From IMG/VR virus record IMGVR_UViG_3300042924_006768, positions 27,046 through 91,045 of that record: a stretch of DNA of 64,000 bases. One strand, given 5' to 3'. The position numbers and the translations under genes are program-made. The DNA comes from a virus. Position 1 is the stretch's first letter. Each line of letters opens with the position of its first letter. Under the pieces are notes generated by a model. The model worked only from the letters and a program-made list of their open reading frames with translations. It searched no databases and was not told the DNA's origin. Below, piece by piece: positions 7,299 through 14,706 of this stretch.

Positions 7299-8099
7299 TT
7301 ACATCCACTCAAATAGGTCACCTGATAGGTTTCTCAATTTTCTCAATGACTTTTCTTTAATCTGACGAACTCTCTCTTTCGTTAGATTAAAATCACCACC
7401 GATGTCTTCCAATGTTCTTGGTGACCCTGATAGACCAAAATAGTCCTCAACGATTGCTCGTTCTCTTTCATCCAAACAAGTTAATAACCCTAATAGTTTT
7501 GTTCTTAAAATGTCCTTGGTATGAAATGCTTCATCAGGCATATCAGCGTCATCGTTTTTCAATACATCGAATAGATTATCTCCTTCTTCATTGATTTCCA
7601 TATCCAAATCAACCATAGATGGAAGACTGGTAAATCTACTATCTAACTCACCACCTTTGGCGTCAATTTCTTTCTTGGCTCTGTGTAGGTCTTGAACCAC
7701 ATTCACAGGGAGACGAATGGTTCTTGCGTTGTCATTTAAACTTTGTAGGATTGATTGTTTTACCCACCACACGGCATAGGATATAAATCTCAAATCTTTG
7801 TTCCAATCAAAGTTCTTGATGGCCTTCATTAAACCTAAATTACCTTCAGCAATAAGGTCAGCCAAATCCAATCCCTGATTTTGATATTGTTTTGCAACTG
7901 TGATAACAAAACGAAGATTACCCTCTAATAGTTCTTTATGGACTTTATCCACATCACTTGATGTTAATGAACCTGATTTCATAAGAACGGCAAGTTCTTT
8001 TTCTCTGTCAGGAGTCATAACTTTTTTCTTTCTAATGTCTTTGAGATATTGTTGAATCTCTTCTTGATTGATTGGAATACCTGAATTTTTTTCTTTCAT
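7299..8099 (-). CDS. RpoD-like sigma-70 family RNA polymerase sigma factor
   Basis: This 266-residue protein aligns with primary sigma factors of Bacteroidota. Region 1.2 is at about 12-42 (YLKDIRKKKVMTPDREKEL). Region 2 is at 57-133, including NLRFVITVAKQYQNQGL, DLIAEGNLGLMKAI and the promoter-melting segment FISYAVWWVKQSILQ. Region 4 is at 200-256, with helix-turn-helix TKERVRQIKEKSLRKLR. Region 3 is shortened. It would redirect host RNA polymerase to phage promoters, as gp55 does in T4, but it retains a full -35-reading region 4 that T4 gp55 lacks. It is followed by the spanin-like gene and preceded by an uncharacterised gene. Confidence 0.9.
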   Translation of the reverse strand: MKEKNSGIPINQEEIQQYLKDIRKKKVMTPDREKELAVLMKSGSLTSSDVDKVHKELLEGNLRFVITVAKQYQNQGLDLADLIAEGNLGLMKAIKNFDWNKDLRFISYAVWWVKQSILQSLNDNARTIRLPVNVVQDLHRAKKEIDAKGGELDSRFTSLPSMVDLDMEINEEGDNLFDVLKNDDADMPDEAFHTKDILRTKLLGLLTCLDERERAIVEDYFGLSGSPRTLEDIGGDFNLTKERVRQIKEKSLRKLRNLSGDLFEWM

Positions 8100-8100
8100 A

Positions 8101-8616
8101 CTATTTTGAATATTGTTTTAACAAATCTTTTTCTTCTTCATTTAGTGAGTTGAACCCACTCATATTAATCTTATCCAAGAGGTCATCCAAGGTAGGAACA
8201 ATTTTTTGTTTGACTCTATTTTCTTCGATAATTTCTTTCTCAAAGATTTTAGTTAGGTCACCCAAAATAGCTTCCCTCATTTCTTCTTGTTCTTCCTCTG
8301 AATATTCTTCATTCGTTGCACAAATATCCGTACCAAACAATAGTTTCTCGTGTTCTTTTTCGAACCAATATGACATTTTGTCAGTTTTGATAGGTACAAG
8401 TATATGCGTAATTGATAAATCACTCAAAATTGAGTCGAAGAAATTTTTTATACTTTCGAAAGAAAGTCTAGTTTCGAAAGTAAACAAAGCAGTTTGAGGA
8501 CCGAAGAAGTACTTGACACCACTTTTACTTGCGATTGTACTAATCTCCTTACCAATAGATTTAACAAATAATTCTTGTTCGTTGTGTTCGATGAAAACAG
8601 AAAGTAAGTATTTCAT
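8101..8616 (-). CDS. Hypothetical protein with DUF6576-like C-terminus, 171 aa
   Basis: The C-terminal 30 residues (TLDDLLDKINMSGFNSL then EEEKDLLKQYSK) resemble the small helical domain found at the C-terminus of Bacteroidota rhomboid-type proteins. The first 90 residues look like an alpha/beta fold (MKYLLSVFIEH, ALFTFETRLSFESIKNFFDSIL, THILVPI). The gene is served by the clearest Bacteroidota-type promoter in the window and precedes the sigma factor by one base, suggesting co-expression and possibly a link to transcription. No enzymatic motif is seen. Confidence 0.65.
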   Translation of the reverse strand: MKYLLSVFIEHNEQELFVKSIGKEISTIASKSGVKYFFGPQTALFTFETRLSFESIKNFFDSILSDLSITHILVPIKTDKMSYWFEKEHEKLLFGTDICATNEEYSEEEQEEMREAILGDLTKIFEKEIIEENRVKQKIVPTLDDLLDKINMSGFNSLNEEEKDLLKQYSK

Positions 8617-8639
8617 ATTGTTATGTCGTTTTTGTTGAG

Positions 8640-8676
8640 TACAAATATAAAACTAAATTCCAATTAAAACAAAAAA
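8640..8676 (-). promoter_or_regulatory. Bacteroidota housekeeping-type promoter
   Basis: On the minus strand TTTG and TATATTTG are separated by exactly 20 bases, matching the known Bacteroidota sigma consensus of TTTG or TTG, a 19-21 base spacer and TAnnTTTG. It lies about 25 bases before the ATG of the 171-residue gene, which leads into the sigma factor. Its -33 box overlaps the T-run of the preceding terminator. It is probably read by host RNA polymerase early in infection. Confidence 0.75.
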
Positions 8677-8701
8677 TGGTGAGTTTTTTTCTCACCATTT
8701 T
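8673..8701 (-). terminator. Intrinsic terminator after the gp46-like gene
   Basis: A perfect 11-bp stem (8673-8683 with 8691-8701) has a 7-base loop and is followed on the minus strand by a T-rich run. It lies directly after the stop codon of the recombination ATPase gene. Confidence 0.85.
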
Positions 8702-8705
8702 ATTT

Positions 8706-11078
8706 TTACTGACTGACACTACTAATATTATTCTCTTTTGTAATCTTTATAATGTTGTCAGCCCAATTACTAACCAGTGGATTGTGGGTTATAACGAATA
8801 TCTTTTCGAAATAGTTTTTAATTTTGGTAAAAAACTCCCCAACCATTTCCAAGTTTTCATTTGATATTTTTCCAAATACCTCATCCATAACTATAATATT
8901 TGGTTTTGGTAGTGAACATATCTTTGTCAATACTGCTCTCAACGCCAATGATGCTATGGTTCTTTCATAACCTGACCCAGATGACATTAATTTCTCAACT
9001 TGGGTGTTGTTATCAATCATGACAAATTCAACCTCATTCTTGTCATTTATATTGATTTCCAATCTAAAGTGAGAACTATCTTCCAACAACCTTTGTAACT
9101 CAGAATTCAACATTGGAATCATTGTTTTCATTATTGTTTTAGATATACCATTCTTTCCAAAGATTTCCAAATAAACTTTATAGATTCTTTCTTTCTCAGC
9201 TTCAACTTTGATTTTTTCAATCATTTGGATATTTTGTTCAATCTTATCTTTTAAACTTTGAATTTGATAGTTGTTAGAATCTAGTATTCTTTGAACTGAT
9301 GATTTTTCTCTGTCAAGTTCATCCAATCTCAGGTTGGCTTTGATAAGTTGGGTTTCAATCTTGTTGTTTGTGGATATTTTATCCTGTAACAAGTTAAACT
9401 TTTCCAACTTATCTTCCAATCCTTTGATTTTCATCAAATAACCCTCAATTGTAAGTTCATATTTTTCTTTGATAAGTTTGTTTTTCTCATACTCATCGAA
9501 CTCTTTTTTCAATAGAACATACTTAGCTTCTTTGATTATTATATTATTCATTTCCCCCTCATATTCGGTCTTTTGACTAATATAACCTTCAAGTTCCGCT
9601 ATTTTACTTTGAGTTATTGAGGCCATCATTAATTCAATACCACAATGTTCACACTTAATTCCACCATCAACTGAAGATTTTAAACTTTCAATCGATTTGA
9701 TATTTTGTTCAACTTGAACAATCTTTTTGTAGTAATGTTTGTGTTCATCTTTCAACCAGTCGTGTTCTTGTTCCGAGTAAAACTCTGTTGGTTCAACTAC
9801 CTTGAGTTCATTTAATTGTTTTTCAATACTTAGTTTTTGGGTTTTAATTCCGATGATTTCACTTTCAATACGCTCAGGAACAATATTCGAGATTTCAATA
9901 TCAATATCCGTATGTTTGGATTTCAATAATGTATCTCTATATTCTTGTCCTTTGATTATTCTGTTCTGAACATCAATCAAATTGTTTTGTTGGGTAATGT
10001 TTTCGGTTTGTAATTGTTCAATTCTTTCTTTGTATCCATCATTATCTGATTTCAACTTTTCGCTTGAATATACATTGGATAACATTGACTTGGAAAACTC
10101 TGAATAGATTTCTTTTCCAGTATCTTCCTTCTTTTTAATAAAGTCCAATCCCATAAATCTGGACAATACCTGTCCTCTTGCTGTGGGTTTAGAATCAATT
10201 AACTCTTCAAGGTTTGTTGCCGTGGTTAAGATTGTCATCAAGAAATCTTCCTTCGTCCCGATGGAGGTTTTAATGAAACTTTCCGTTTCTCTCCTTTGTT
10301 CTCCTGTAAAGTTCTGTAATGTTCCATCTGATAACTTCTTAAAGAAATCTAATTCAGTTTTTACATTCCAATCCCCATCTTTTTTCTTCTTTCTTTCAAT
10401 ATTTCTAACAATAACATATTCATCACCATCAATGATAATTTCACCTTTGATATGAACTTTATCTTTATTAGAAAATCTATTGAAAACTTCTTCAGCTTTT
10501 GATGTTTTGGTTGTTTCATTGAAGAATAAAAATAACAATAAATCCACAGTTAAAACTGTCTTTCCACCGAAATTAGGAGGATTTGATTCCACCACCGAGA
10601 TACCATTACATTTGTCAAAATCAATCTTTTGATTTTCACCATATGATAAGAAATTGGAGAACTCAATGTTTTTAATATACCATCTTTTAAATGGTGATAT
10701 TTCACTTTCATTTAATAATAATCTACTATCAACAGCTTTATCCAAATTAAGAATGTCATCTGTAAGATTTGTTAGATTTTTGTTTTCCAAGAATGATTTT
10801 ACCAACTCATATTGATAGTTCTTATCCAAGATATTAAATGAGACATCAACTGTTTGTGTTGTAACTTCCGTGGATTTTGTTTTGGTTATTACATTAACAT
10901 TGGTTGAGTTATATTTCTTTTGGAAATAATGTCTAACACTTTTGATTTTTTCTTGTGTAAAGTTCTCAGGATAATCTTCCCATACAACTTGAATATATGG
11001 GTTATCAAATTTGTTAAAATCAATATCTTTAATCATAAAATTGTAATTGTAATCAGGGGGTGGATTGAATAAATCCAT
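8706..11078 (-). CDS. 46: gp46/SbcC/Rad50-like recombination endonuclease ATPase subunit
   Basis: This SMC-type ATPase pairs with gp47 to resect DNA ends for recombination-dependent replication. The Walker A region is at about 165-174 (NPPNFGGKTV), a zinc-hook CEHC at about 474-477 lies between two long coiled coils, the ABC signature SSGSGYERTIASLALR is near 698 and Walker B (NIIVMDEVFG) is near 727. At 790 residues it is much longer than T4 gp46 (560). About 130 residues precede the usual N-terminal strand (IKNIEFSNFLSYG), forming an extra domain. The Walker A sequence is slightly unusual. It ends at a strong terminator. Confidence 0.92.
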   Translation of the reverse strand: MDLFNPPPDYNYNFMIKDIDFNKFDNPYIQVVWEDYPENFTQEKIKSVRHYFQKKYNSTNVNVITKTKSTEVTTQTVDVSFNILDKNYQYELVKSFLENKNLTNLTDDILNLDKAVDSRLLLNESEISPFKRWYIKNIEFSNFLSYGENQKIDFDKCNGISVVESNPPNFGGKTVLTVDLLLFLFFNETTKTSKAEEVFNRFSNKDKVHIKGEIIIDGDEYVIVRNIERKKKKDGDWNVKTELDFFKKLSDGTLQNFTGEQRRETESFIKTSIGTKEDFLMTILTTATNLEELIDSKPTARGQVLSRFMGLDFIKKKEDTGKEIYSEFSKSMLSNVYSSEKLKSDNDGYKERIEQLQTENITQQNNLIDVQNRIIKGQEYRDTLLKSKHTDIDIEISNIVPERIESEIIGIKTQKLSIEKQLNELKVVEPTEFYSEQEHDWLKDEHKHYYKKIVQVEQNIKSIESLKSSVDGGIKCEHCGIELMMASITQSKIAELEGYISQKTEYEGEMNNIIIKEAKYVLLKKEFDEYEKNKLIKEKYELTIEGYLMKIKGLEDKLEKFNLLQDKISTNNKIETQLIKANLRLDELDREKSSVQRILDSNNYQIQSLKDKIEQNIQMIEKIKVEAEKERIYKVYLEIFGKNGISKTIMKTMIPMLNSELQRLLEDSSHFRLEININDKNEVEFVMIDNNTQVEKLMSSGSGYERTIASLALRAVLTKICSLPKPNIIVMDEVFGKISNENLEMVGEFFTKIKNYFEKIFVITHNPLVSNWADNIIKITKENNISSVSQ

Positions 11079-11086
11079 AGGGTTTG

Positions 11087-11335
11087 TTACTGGTTTTCTT
11101 CTGTTGGTTGTTCTAATTCACTTGGGTCTACAATTGAAAAGTTTAATTCTTGTCCACCTAATGAAACTTTCATTTCGTTTTCTAATTGTTCGTTTTCTGT
11201 AAGTTTCGCTTGATATTCTTTTAACTTTTGTTCCAACAATTCAGTATATTGTTTTTGGAATTGTTTTTTCTCAGCGGCAATTTTTTCGTTTCTTTTTGCA
11301 ACTTTCTTTCTGTGTTCTTTTTCTTTCTTTCCCAT
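11087..11335 (-). CDS. Small basic coiled-coil protein, 82 aa
   Basis: The N-terminal half is almost purely Lys, Glu and Gln helix (MGKKEKEHRKKVAKRNEKI), predicting a coiled coil that may bind nucleic acid. The C-terminal half is acidic and strand-like (MKVSLGGQELNFSIVD). No domain is recognised. It lies 8 bases upstream of the gp46-like gene in the same operon and may be an accessory protein, but nothing shows this directly. Confidence 0.6.
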   Translation of the reverse strand: MGKKEKEHRKKVAKRNEKIAAEKKQFQKQYTELLEQKLKEYQAKLTENEQLENEMKVSLGGQELNFSIVDPSELEQPTEENQ

Positions 11336-11336
11336 T

Positions 11337-11549
11337 TTAATTATTAGTTATTTTTTTATATGTTTTAAATCCACCATAAGTTCCTAAATCCATTAAAACA
11401 TCTTCAATGTTTTGATTTAAATTGTAAAACTCATTGTAATTAACTGTTGTAATTTCAGTTCTTCCATCAGGTTTTTCACTCACTGAAACAATCTTATCAG
11501 GATTGACGAAAACTGAACCTTTTTCTAATTTAAACTCGATTAGTTTCAT
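11337..11549 (-). CDS. Small beta-rich protein, 70 aa
   Basis: The sequence pattern (KGSVFVNPDKIVSVSEKPDG then TEITTVNYNEFY) resembles the layout of the FlbD/YlzI-type small beta fold: a strand, N-P-D-x-I, a turn with x-D, and a strand. The similarity is only by eye. The ATG is directly preceded by TATAAATA on the coding strand. It is one of several small genes between the gp46 and gp47 genes. Confidence 0.6.
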   Translation of the reverse strand: MKLIEFKLEKGSVFVNPDKIVSVSEKPDGRTEITTVNYNEFYNLNQNIEDVLMDLGTYGGFKTYKKITNN

Positions 11550-11564
11550 TATTTATAATTTTTA

Positions 11565-11918
11565 TTATTTAGATGGTCTATTTTCCTCAAAGTATTCAAC
11601 GATTGCATTGATTGCCCATACAGCACCTGATGATAAAATACCATCAAAAAACCAAGAACCCCACATAGGAACTCCAAATAACATATGAACTGGTGAGAAT
11701 ATTACCAATGATAAAAACCATCCTCCGTGGAAACTAAAACACATAGGACAAGATAAAATACCATCAATAAAATGAAAAAAGAATTGGAATGGTTGATACG
11801 GATTATTTCCAAGATTTTTGAAGAAATCTCTTAGCCCTTGGAATATACTTCCATAAACCATAATGTTCATCAATCCATAGGATAAGATAAACCAAGTAAT
11901 TAATTGTACTGAAATCAT
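11565..11918 (-). CDS. DUF1360-like membrane protein, about 117 aa
   Basis: I choose the ATG at 11918 because it overlaps the stop of the upstream gene as ATGA. The protein is largely hydrophobic with about three membrane segments and contains ILSCPMCFSFHGGW, a CPxC motif in a membrane context reminiscent of DUF1360 proteins (CPMCxGFWxG). The role of that family is unknown to me. The gene sits between the recombination nuclease genes but is unlikely to share their function. Confidence 0.6.
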   Translation of the reverse strand: MISVQLITWFILSYGLMNIMVYGSIFQGLRDFFKNLGNNPYQPFQFFFHFIDGILSCPMCFSFHGGWFLSLVIFSPVHMLFGVPMWGSWFFDGILSSGAVWAINAIVEYFEENRPSK

Positions 11919-12214
11919 AATTTGAAATAATTGTTTTCTTTTATTGCACAAAGTCCCTCATTCAACATTTCACATATCTGTTTCAGTTCTTCAACCTTGA
12001 AGTCATCCAAACAAAACCATTCTCTTTCAATATTATGTTTTTTGAACCTGAAATGTAATGCTTTTTCGAGTTGTGTGGGGTACTTTGTCTCAAATTCAAG
12101 TATAGTAATTAAATTTGGTGAGTTCAACTCTTTAACCCTATCTTTTACATTTCTTTTTGTGTAACCAATCTTAACTTGGTCTGAGTTGTCTTTTATAAAG
12201 TAAACAAATCCCAC
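11915..12214 (-). CDS. T5orf172/GIY-YIG-like domain protein, 99 aa
   Basis: The opening GFVYFIKDNSD, followed by VKIGYTKRNVKDRVKELN, is the typical layout of T5 Orf172/MUG113 domains, relatives of GIY-YIG nucleases often fused to DNA-binding modules. LEKALHFRFKKHNIEREWF continues the family pattern. The start is a GTG inside the 3' arm of a hairpin, so initiation may be controlled by RNA structure. Whether it is an active nuclease or only binds DNA cannot be told by eye. It couples to the downstream membrane protein. Confidence 0.7.
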   Translation of the reverse strand: MGFVYFIKDNSDQVKIGYTKRNVKDRVKELNSPNLITILEFETKYPTQLEKALHFRFKKHNIEREWFCLDDFKVEELKQICEMLNEGLCAIKENNYFKL

Positions 12215-12240
12215 TACTTTTTTATATTAAAATAGTGGGA
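12209..12240 (-). terminator. Hairpin/weak terminator overlapping a GTG start
   Basis: Arms 12209-12216 and 12233-12240 pair over 8 bp, then continue for 3 bp after one mismatch. On the minus strand the hairpin follows the VEKEIP-repeat gene by 11 bases and is followed by ATTTGTTTAC, a weak T-run. The GTG start of the T5orf172-like gene (12212-12214) lies in the 3' arm. Confidence 0.55.
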
Positions 12241-12251
12241 CTAATTAAAAA

Positions 12252-12938
12252 TTAAAGATTTTGTGAAAGATTAGAACCTTTCATATAAACAGCACCAGTA
12301 TTTGATACTAGTTTCTCTAGTTGTTCAATCTTGTTATTAAGTTCAGTTATTGTCTTATCTTTATCCCCCATCTCTCTTCTCAACTTCATTAAAGTTTCTT
12401 GTAACATTCCCATCTTATCATTTGGTTTTTCAACTTCTTTGATAACCTCAACAATTTTTTCGACTTCTACTTGAACTTCAACTATTTTTTCAATCTCAAT
12501 TGGTATTTCAACAATCCTTTCGATTATTTGGGGTATTGTCTCACCTGATATGAATATTGGAACTTCCTTTATTACTTCGACAACCTTTTCTACAACAACT
12601 TCTTTTGTTATCTCAACTATCTTCTCGATTGGGATTTCTTTTTCAACATACACGGTTTTAATAACTTCCTTTTCAACCTCTTTAACGACCTCGATTGGAA
12701 TCTCTTTAATCGTTTCTTTCTCCACATATTTAATAATCTCAACCGGAATTTCTTTCTCAACATATTCAATAATTTTTTCTGAGTTATCACCCATTAAACC
12801 ATATCTCTCAATATCATACCCCCTCTTAAAACATTTTTGAAAGAACTTATCAACATCTTCAATATCATTTAACTTACAATAATCAGTTAAATCCTTTTGG
12901 TTTTGTTTGTTAAGCGTTAAGTAATTTTTCTTTTCCAT
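12252..12938 (-). CDS. VEKEIP-type tandem repeat protein, about 228 aa
   Basis: The start is taken at the ATG of MEKKNYLTLN, which overlaps the gp47 gene end by 29 bases. Residues 1-50 form a small helical domain (CKLNDIEDVDKFFQKCFKRG). About residues 55-175 are near-continuous 7-11 residue repeats of the form V-E/K-K-E-I-P-I-E (YVEKEIPVEIIKYVEKE, IVEIPIEIEKIVEVQVE). A short canonical coiled coil ends the protein. I do not know a function for such repeats; an extended rod or oligomerising stalk is likely. Its place directly after gp47 suggests, but does not prove, a link to the nuclease. Confidence 0.7.
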   Translation of the reverse strand: MEKKNYLTLNKQNQKDLTDYCKLNDIEDVDKFFQKCFKRGYDIERYGLMGDNSEKIIEYVEKEIPVEIIKYVEKETIKEIPIEVVKEVEKEVIKTVYVEKEIPIEKIVEITKEVVVEKVVEVIKEVPIFISGETIPQIIERIVEIPIEIEKIVEVQVEVEKIVEVIKEVEKPNDKMGMLQETLMKLRREMGDKDKTITELNNKIEQLEKLVSNTGAVYMKGSNLSQNL

Positions 12939-13686
12939 CAATAATATCTTCAAATGAGTTCATCTCAAACTTAAGGAATGGTCGAGGATTATTCAAGTCA
13001 ACAAATGAATAATCATCTTTAATAACATCATATATTCCAAATCCGTGTTTCCGTAAAGATTCCCCAAAGTTTTGTTGGATTGTTGAGCCTACTTGGATTA
13101 TTGGTGTTTTATCCAAATAAATCGTTTGTCTGGCATGTATATCACCACATAGAACAATATCACATCCTTCAAACTTACTGACCTCATATCCTGTCTCAAA
13201 CTTATATCCAATATCTGTGTATAAACCAACAATAGGTCCGTGAAATAACCCAATCTTTAATCTGTCTGACTTCTCTATAACTGGTGGAATGTTATGTTCA
13301 AATAATGAATAAACAACCCAATCTATATTCTCGTCTTGATACACACCTCTATCCTTGTAATAAACAATATTGTCATTGTCCATTGATTGAATGATGGGGG
13401 TTAATGTATCCAACCTTGATAAGTTATTCTCTAACATATCGTGATTTCCAACAATGATAATTGTTTTGGCTATCTTTGAACACTCATCCAATACCCACCT
13501 TACCATTTCAATAAGTTCAGGACTGACTTGGTTTTTACTATGGACTAGGTCACCACTAAATACGACTCTATCAGGCTTTATTTCCTTGAATTGATTAAAC
13601 ATATCCGTTAGGATTGTTTTATATAGGTCGTGGTCTTTTATTAATCTCAAATGTAAATCTGAAAAATGAACCAATTTTTTAATCAT
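12910..13686 (-). CDS. 47: gp47/SbcD/Mre11-like nuclease subunit
   Basis: A calcineurin-type metallophosphoesterase with all the classical motifs: FSDLHLR (D10, H12), FSGDLVHS (D46), VGNHD (N81, H82), GLFHG (H149) and CGDIHAR (H184). With gp46 it forms the Mre11/Rad50-type complex that processes DNA ends to feed UvsX recombination and T4-style replication. At 258 residues it is shorter than T4 gp47 (about 340), so the C-terminal capping region is reduced. Overlaps with both neighbours indicate an operon. The partner gp46-like gene follows four small genes later. Confidence 0.92.
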   Translation of the reverse strand: MIKKLVHFSDLHLRLIKDHDLYKTILTDMFNQFKEIKPDRVVFSGDLVHSKNQVSPELIEMVRWVLDECSKIAKTIIIVGNHDMLENNLSRLDTLTPIIQSMDNDNIVYYKDRGVYQDENIDWVVYSLFEHNIPPVIEKSDRLKIGLFHGPIVGLYTDIGYKFETGYEVSKFEGCDIVLCGDIHARQTIYLDKTPIIQVGSTIQQNFGESLRKHGFGIYDVIKDDYSFVDLNNPRPFLKFEMNSFEDIIDGKEKLLNA

Positions 13687-13882
13687 AATTTTTAATTCGT
13701 TTTAATAAATGTTCGTCAGATTGGTAATTAACGGACATAACATCATCACCAACAAAGGCATCAACTTTTCCCAACTCATATGCTCTTATTAACATTGGGT
13801 CTTTGAATTCCCTTGTTTCACCTTTCAACTCGTCAGAGAAACCAATCATATAAGTTTCCAATAATATCTTGTTATCTATCAT
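13679..13882 (-). CDS. Hypothetical protein, 67 aa
   Basis: A small soluble acidic protein with two helical halves (KILLETYMIGFSDELKG and LIRAYELGKVDAF). No motif is recognised. It overlaps gp47 by 8 bases and the zinc-ribbon gene by 4, so it belongs to the gp47 operon. Function unknown. Confidence 0.6.
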   Translation of the reverse strand: MIDNKILLETYMIGFSDELKGETREFKDPMLIRAYELGKVDAFVGDDVMSVNYQSDEHLLKRIKNYD

Positions 13883-14109
13883 TTATCAAATAATTCGAAG
13901 TCGGGATTAACGTGTCCACAATCATCACAACGATAAGTTGGGAATGGTACTAAGGTATCTTCAAAACTACCTATTAACATTTTAGAAACTTTTTTGATTA
14001 GAACTACTTCTTTAAAGTATTTTGACCCACACTCCTCACAGGTAATAGTTGGTTGTTCTTTAAGGTCAATTTTTGGTAGGTTTTGTTCTGTATTAATTAG
14101 GTTATCCAT
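13879..14109 (-). CDS. Zinc-ribbon protein, 76 aa
   Basis: Two CxxC knuckles about 35 residues apart (TCEECGSKYF and YRCDDCGHVN) define a zinc ribbon around KEVVLIKKVSKMLIG. Zinc ribbons of this size in phages often bind nucleic acid or RNA polymerase, but no specific family is identified. It lies in the small-gene operon upstream of gp47 and overlaps its downstream neighbour by 4 bases. Confidence 0.65.
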   Translation of the reverse strand: MDNLINTEQNLPKIDLKEQPTITCEECGSKYFKEVVLIKKVSKMLIGSFEDTLVPFPTYRCDDCGHVNPDFELFDK

Positions 14110-14110
14110 A

Positions 14111-14383
14111 TTATTCTACAATTATATTAAAATCTTCATTATCAATTTTATCCCATTCGGTATCTTGGTTATTAAGTTCTTCCATCAAACTTTCATAAAC
14201 ATTACCATCCATAGGTTTCATATCCCAACCATTTTCCAAAATATAAGCTTGGATTTGGTCTTCATCCATACCATCCAATTCAGGATAATCTGTAATGTTA
14301 ATAACCAATGGTTTTTTTCTAAGGTAAGTTGTAAAAGATTCATAAACTGAAACTTCAACTGATTCTAATTTCTGGTTTTCCAT
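14111..14383 (-). CDS. Hypothetical protein, 90 aa
   Basis: A small, very acidic protein (predicted negative charge throughout, ending DKIDNEDFNIIVE) with no recognised domain. An acidic protein of this size could be a DNA mimic, though nothing beyond its charge supports that. It lies one base upstream of the zinc-ribbon gene in the same operon. Confidence 0.6.
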   Translation of the reverse strand: MENQKLESVEVSVYESFTTYLRKKPLVINITDYPELDGMDEDQIQAYILENGWDMKPMDGNVYESLMEELNNQDTEWDKIDNEDFNIIVE

Positions 14384-14385
14384 TT

Positions 14386-14571
14386 TTAATTATTGTTTTT
14401 GTAAATTAATTTATATGTTTCAGGTTCAATACCTACTATTTCTCTATCAGAGACAAACTTAACACCATTATAAATAATGGTATATTTTTTTTTCAACTTT
14501 TTCATTACTAGTTTAAATTCATCAAAATAATCTTTTTCCGTTTCCGTTTTTGAGTCTTCTAATAGTTCCAT
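14386..14571 (-). CDS. Hypothetical protein, 61 aa
   Basis: A small protein with a Lys-rich helix (FDEFKLVMKKLKKKY) followed by a strand-rich end (TIIYNGVKFVSDREIVGI). It is the first gene of the leftward operon leading through the zinc-ribbon protein to gp47 and gp46, and starts at the divergent spacer. No function is recognised. Confidence 0.6.
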   Translation of the reverse strand: MELLEDSKTETEKDYFDEFKLVMKKLKKKYTIIYNGVKFVSDREIVGIEPETYKLIYKNNN

Positions 14572-14706
14572 TTTTTTTATTTTTGATTATAGGATAAGGA
14601 TATGAAATTTGTTTTTTAAAATCAACTTATACAAGTTTAAGATAAAAAAATATACACACTATAATATAAATCTAATTAAAATGTTATATCTTTAAAAGAA
14701 AAAACT
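14572..14706. promoter_or_regulatory. Divergent intergenic spacer
   Basis: This 135-base AT-rich gap separates divergent genes and must contain promoters both ways. On the minus strand TTG and TATCCTTA are 20 bases apart, a partial match to the Bacteroidota consensus. On the plus strand TTATATCTTTAAAAG is a weak -7-like element. I see no clear operator or repeat. Confidence 0.35.

Noticed and set aside
8072-8497. 141-residue plus-strand open frame
   Set aside because: Antisense to the 171-residue gene and the sigma gene start; low-complexity Ser/Phe composition typical of a shadow frame.
13994-14350. 118-residue plus-strand open frame
   Set aside because: Antisense to the zinc-ribbon and 90-residue genes, which are coupled to their neighbours; no independent support.
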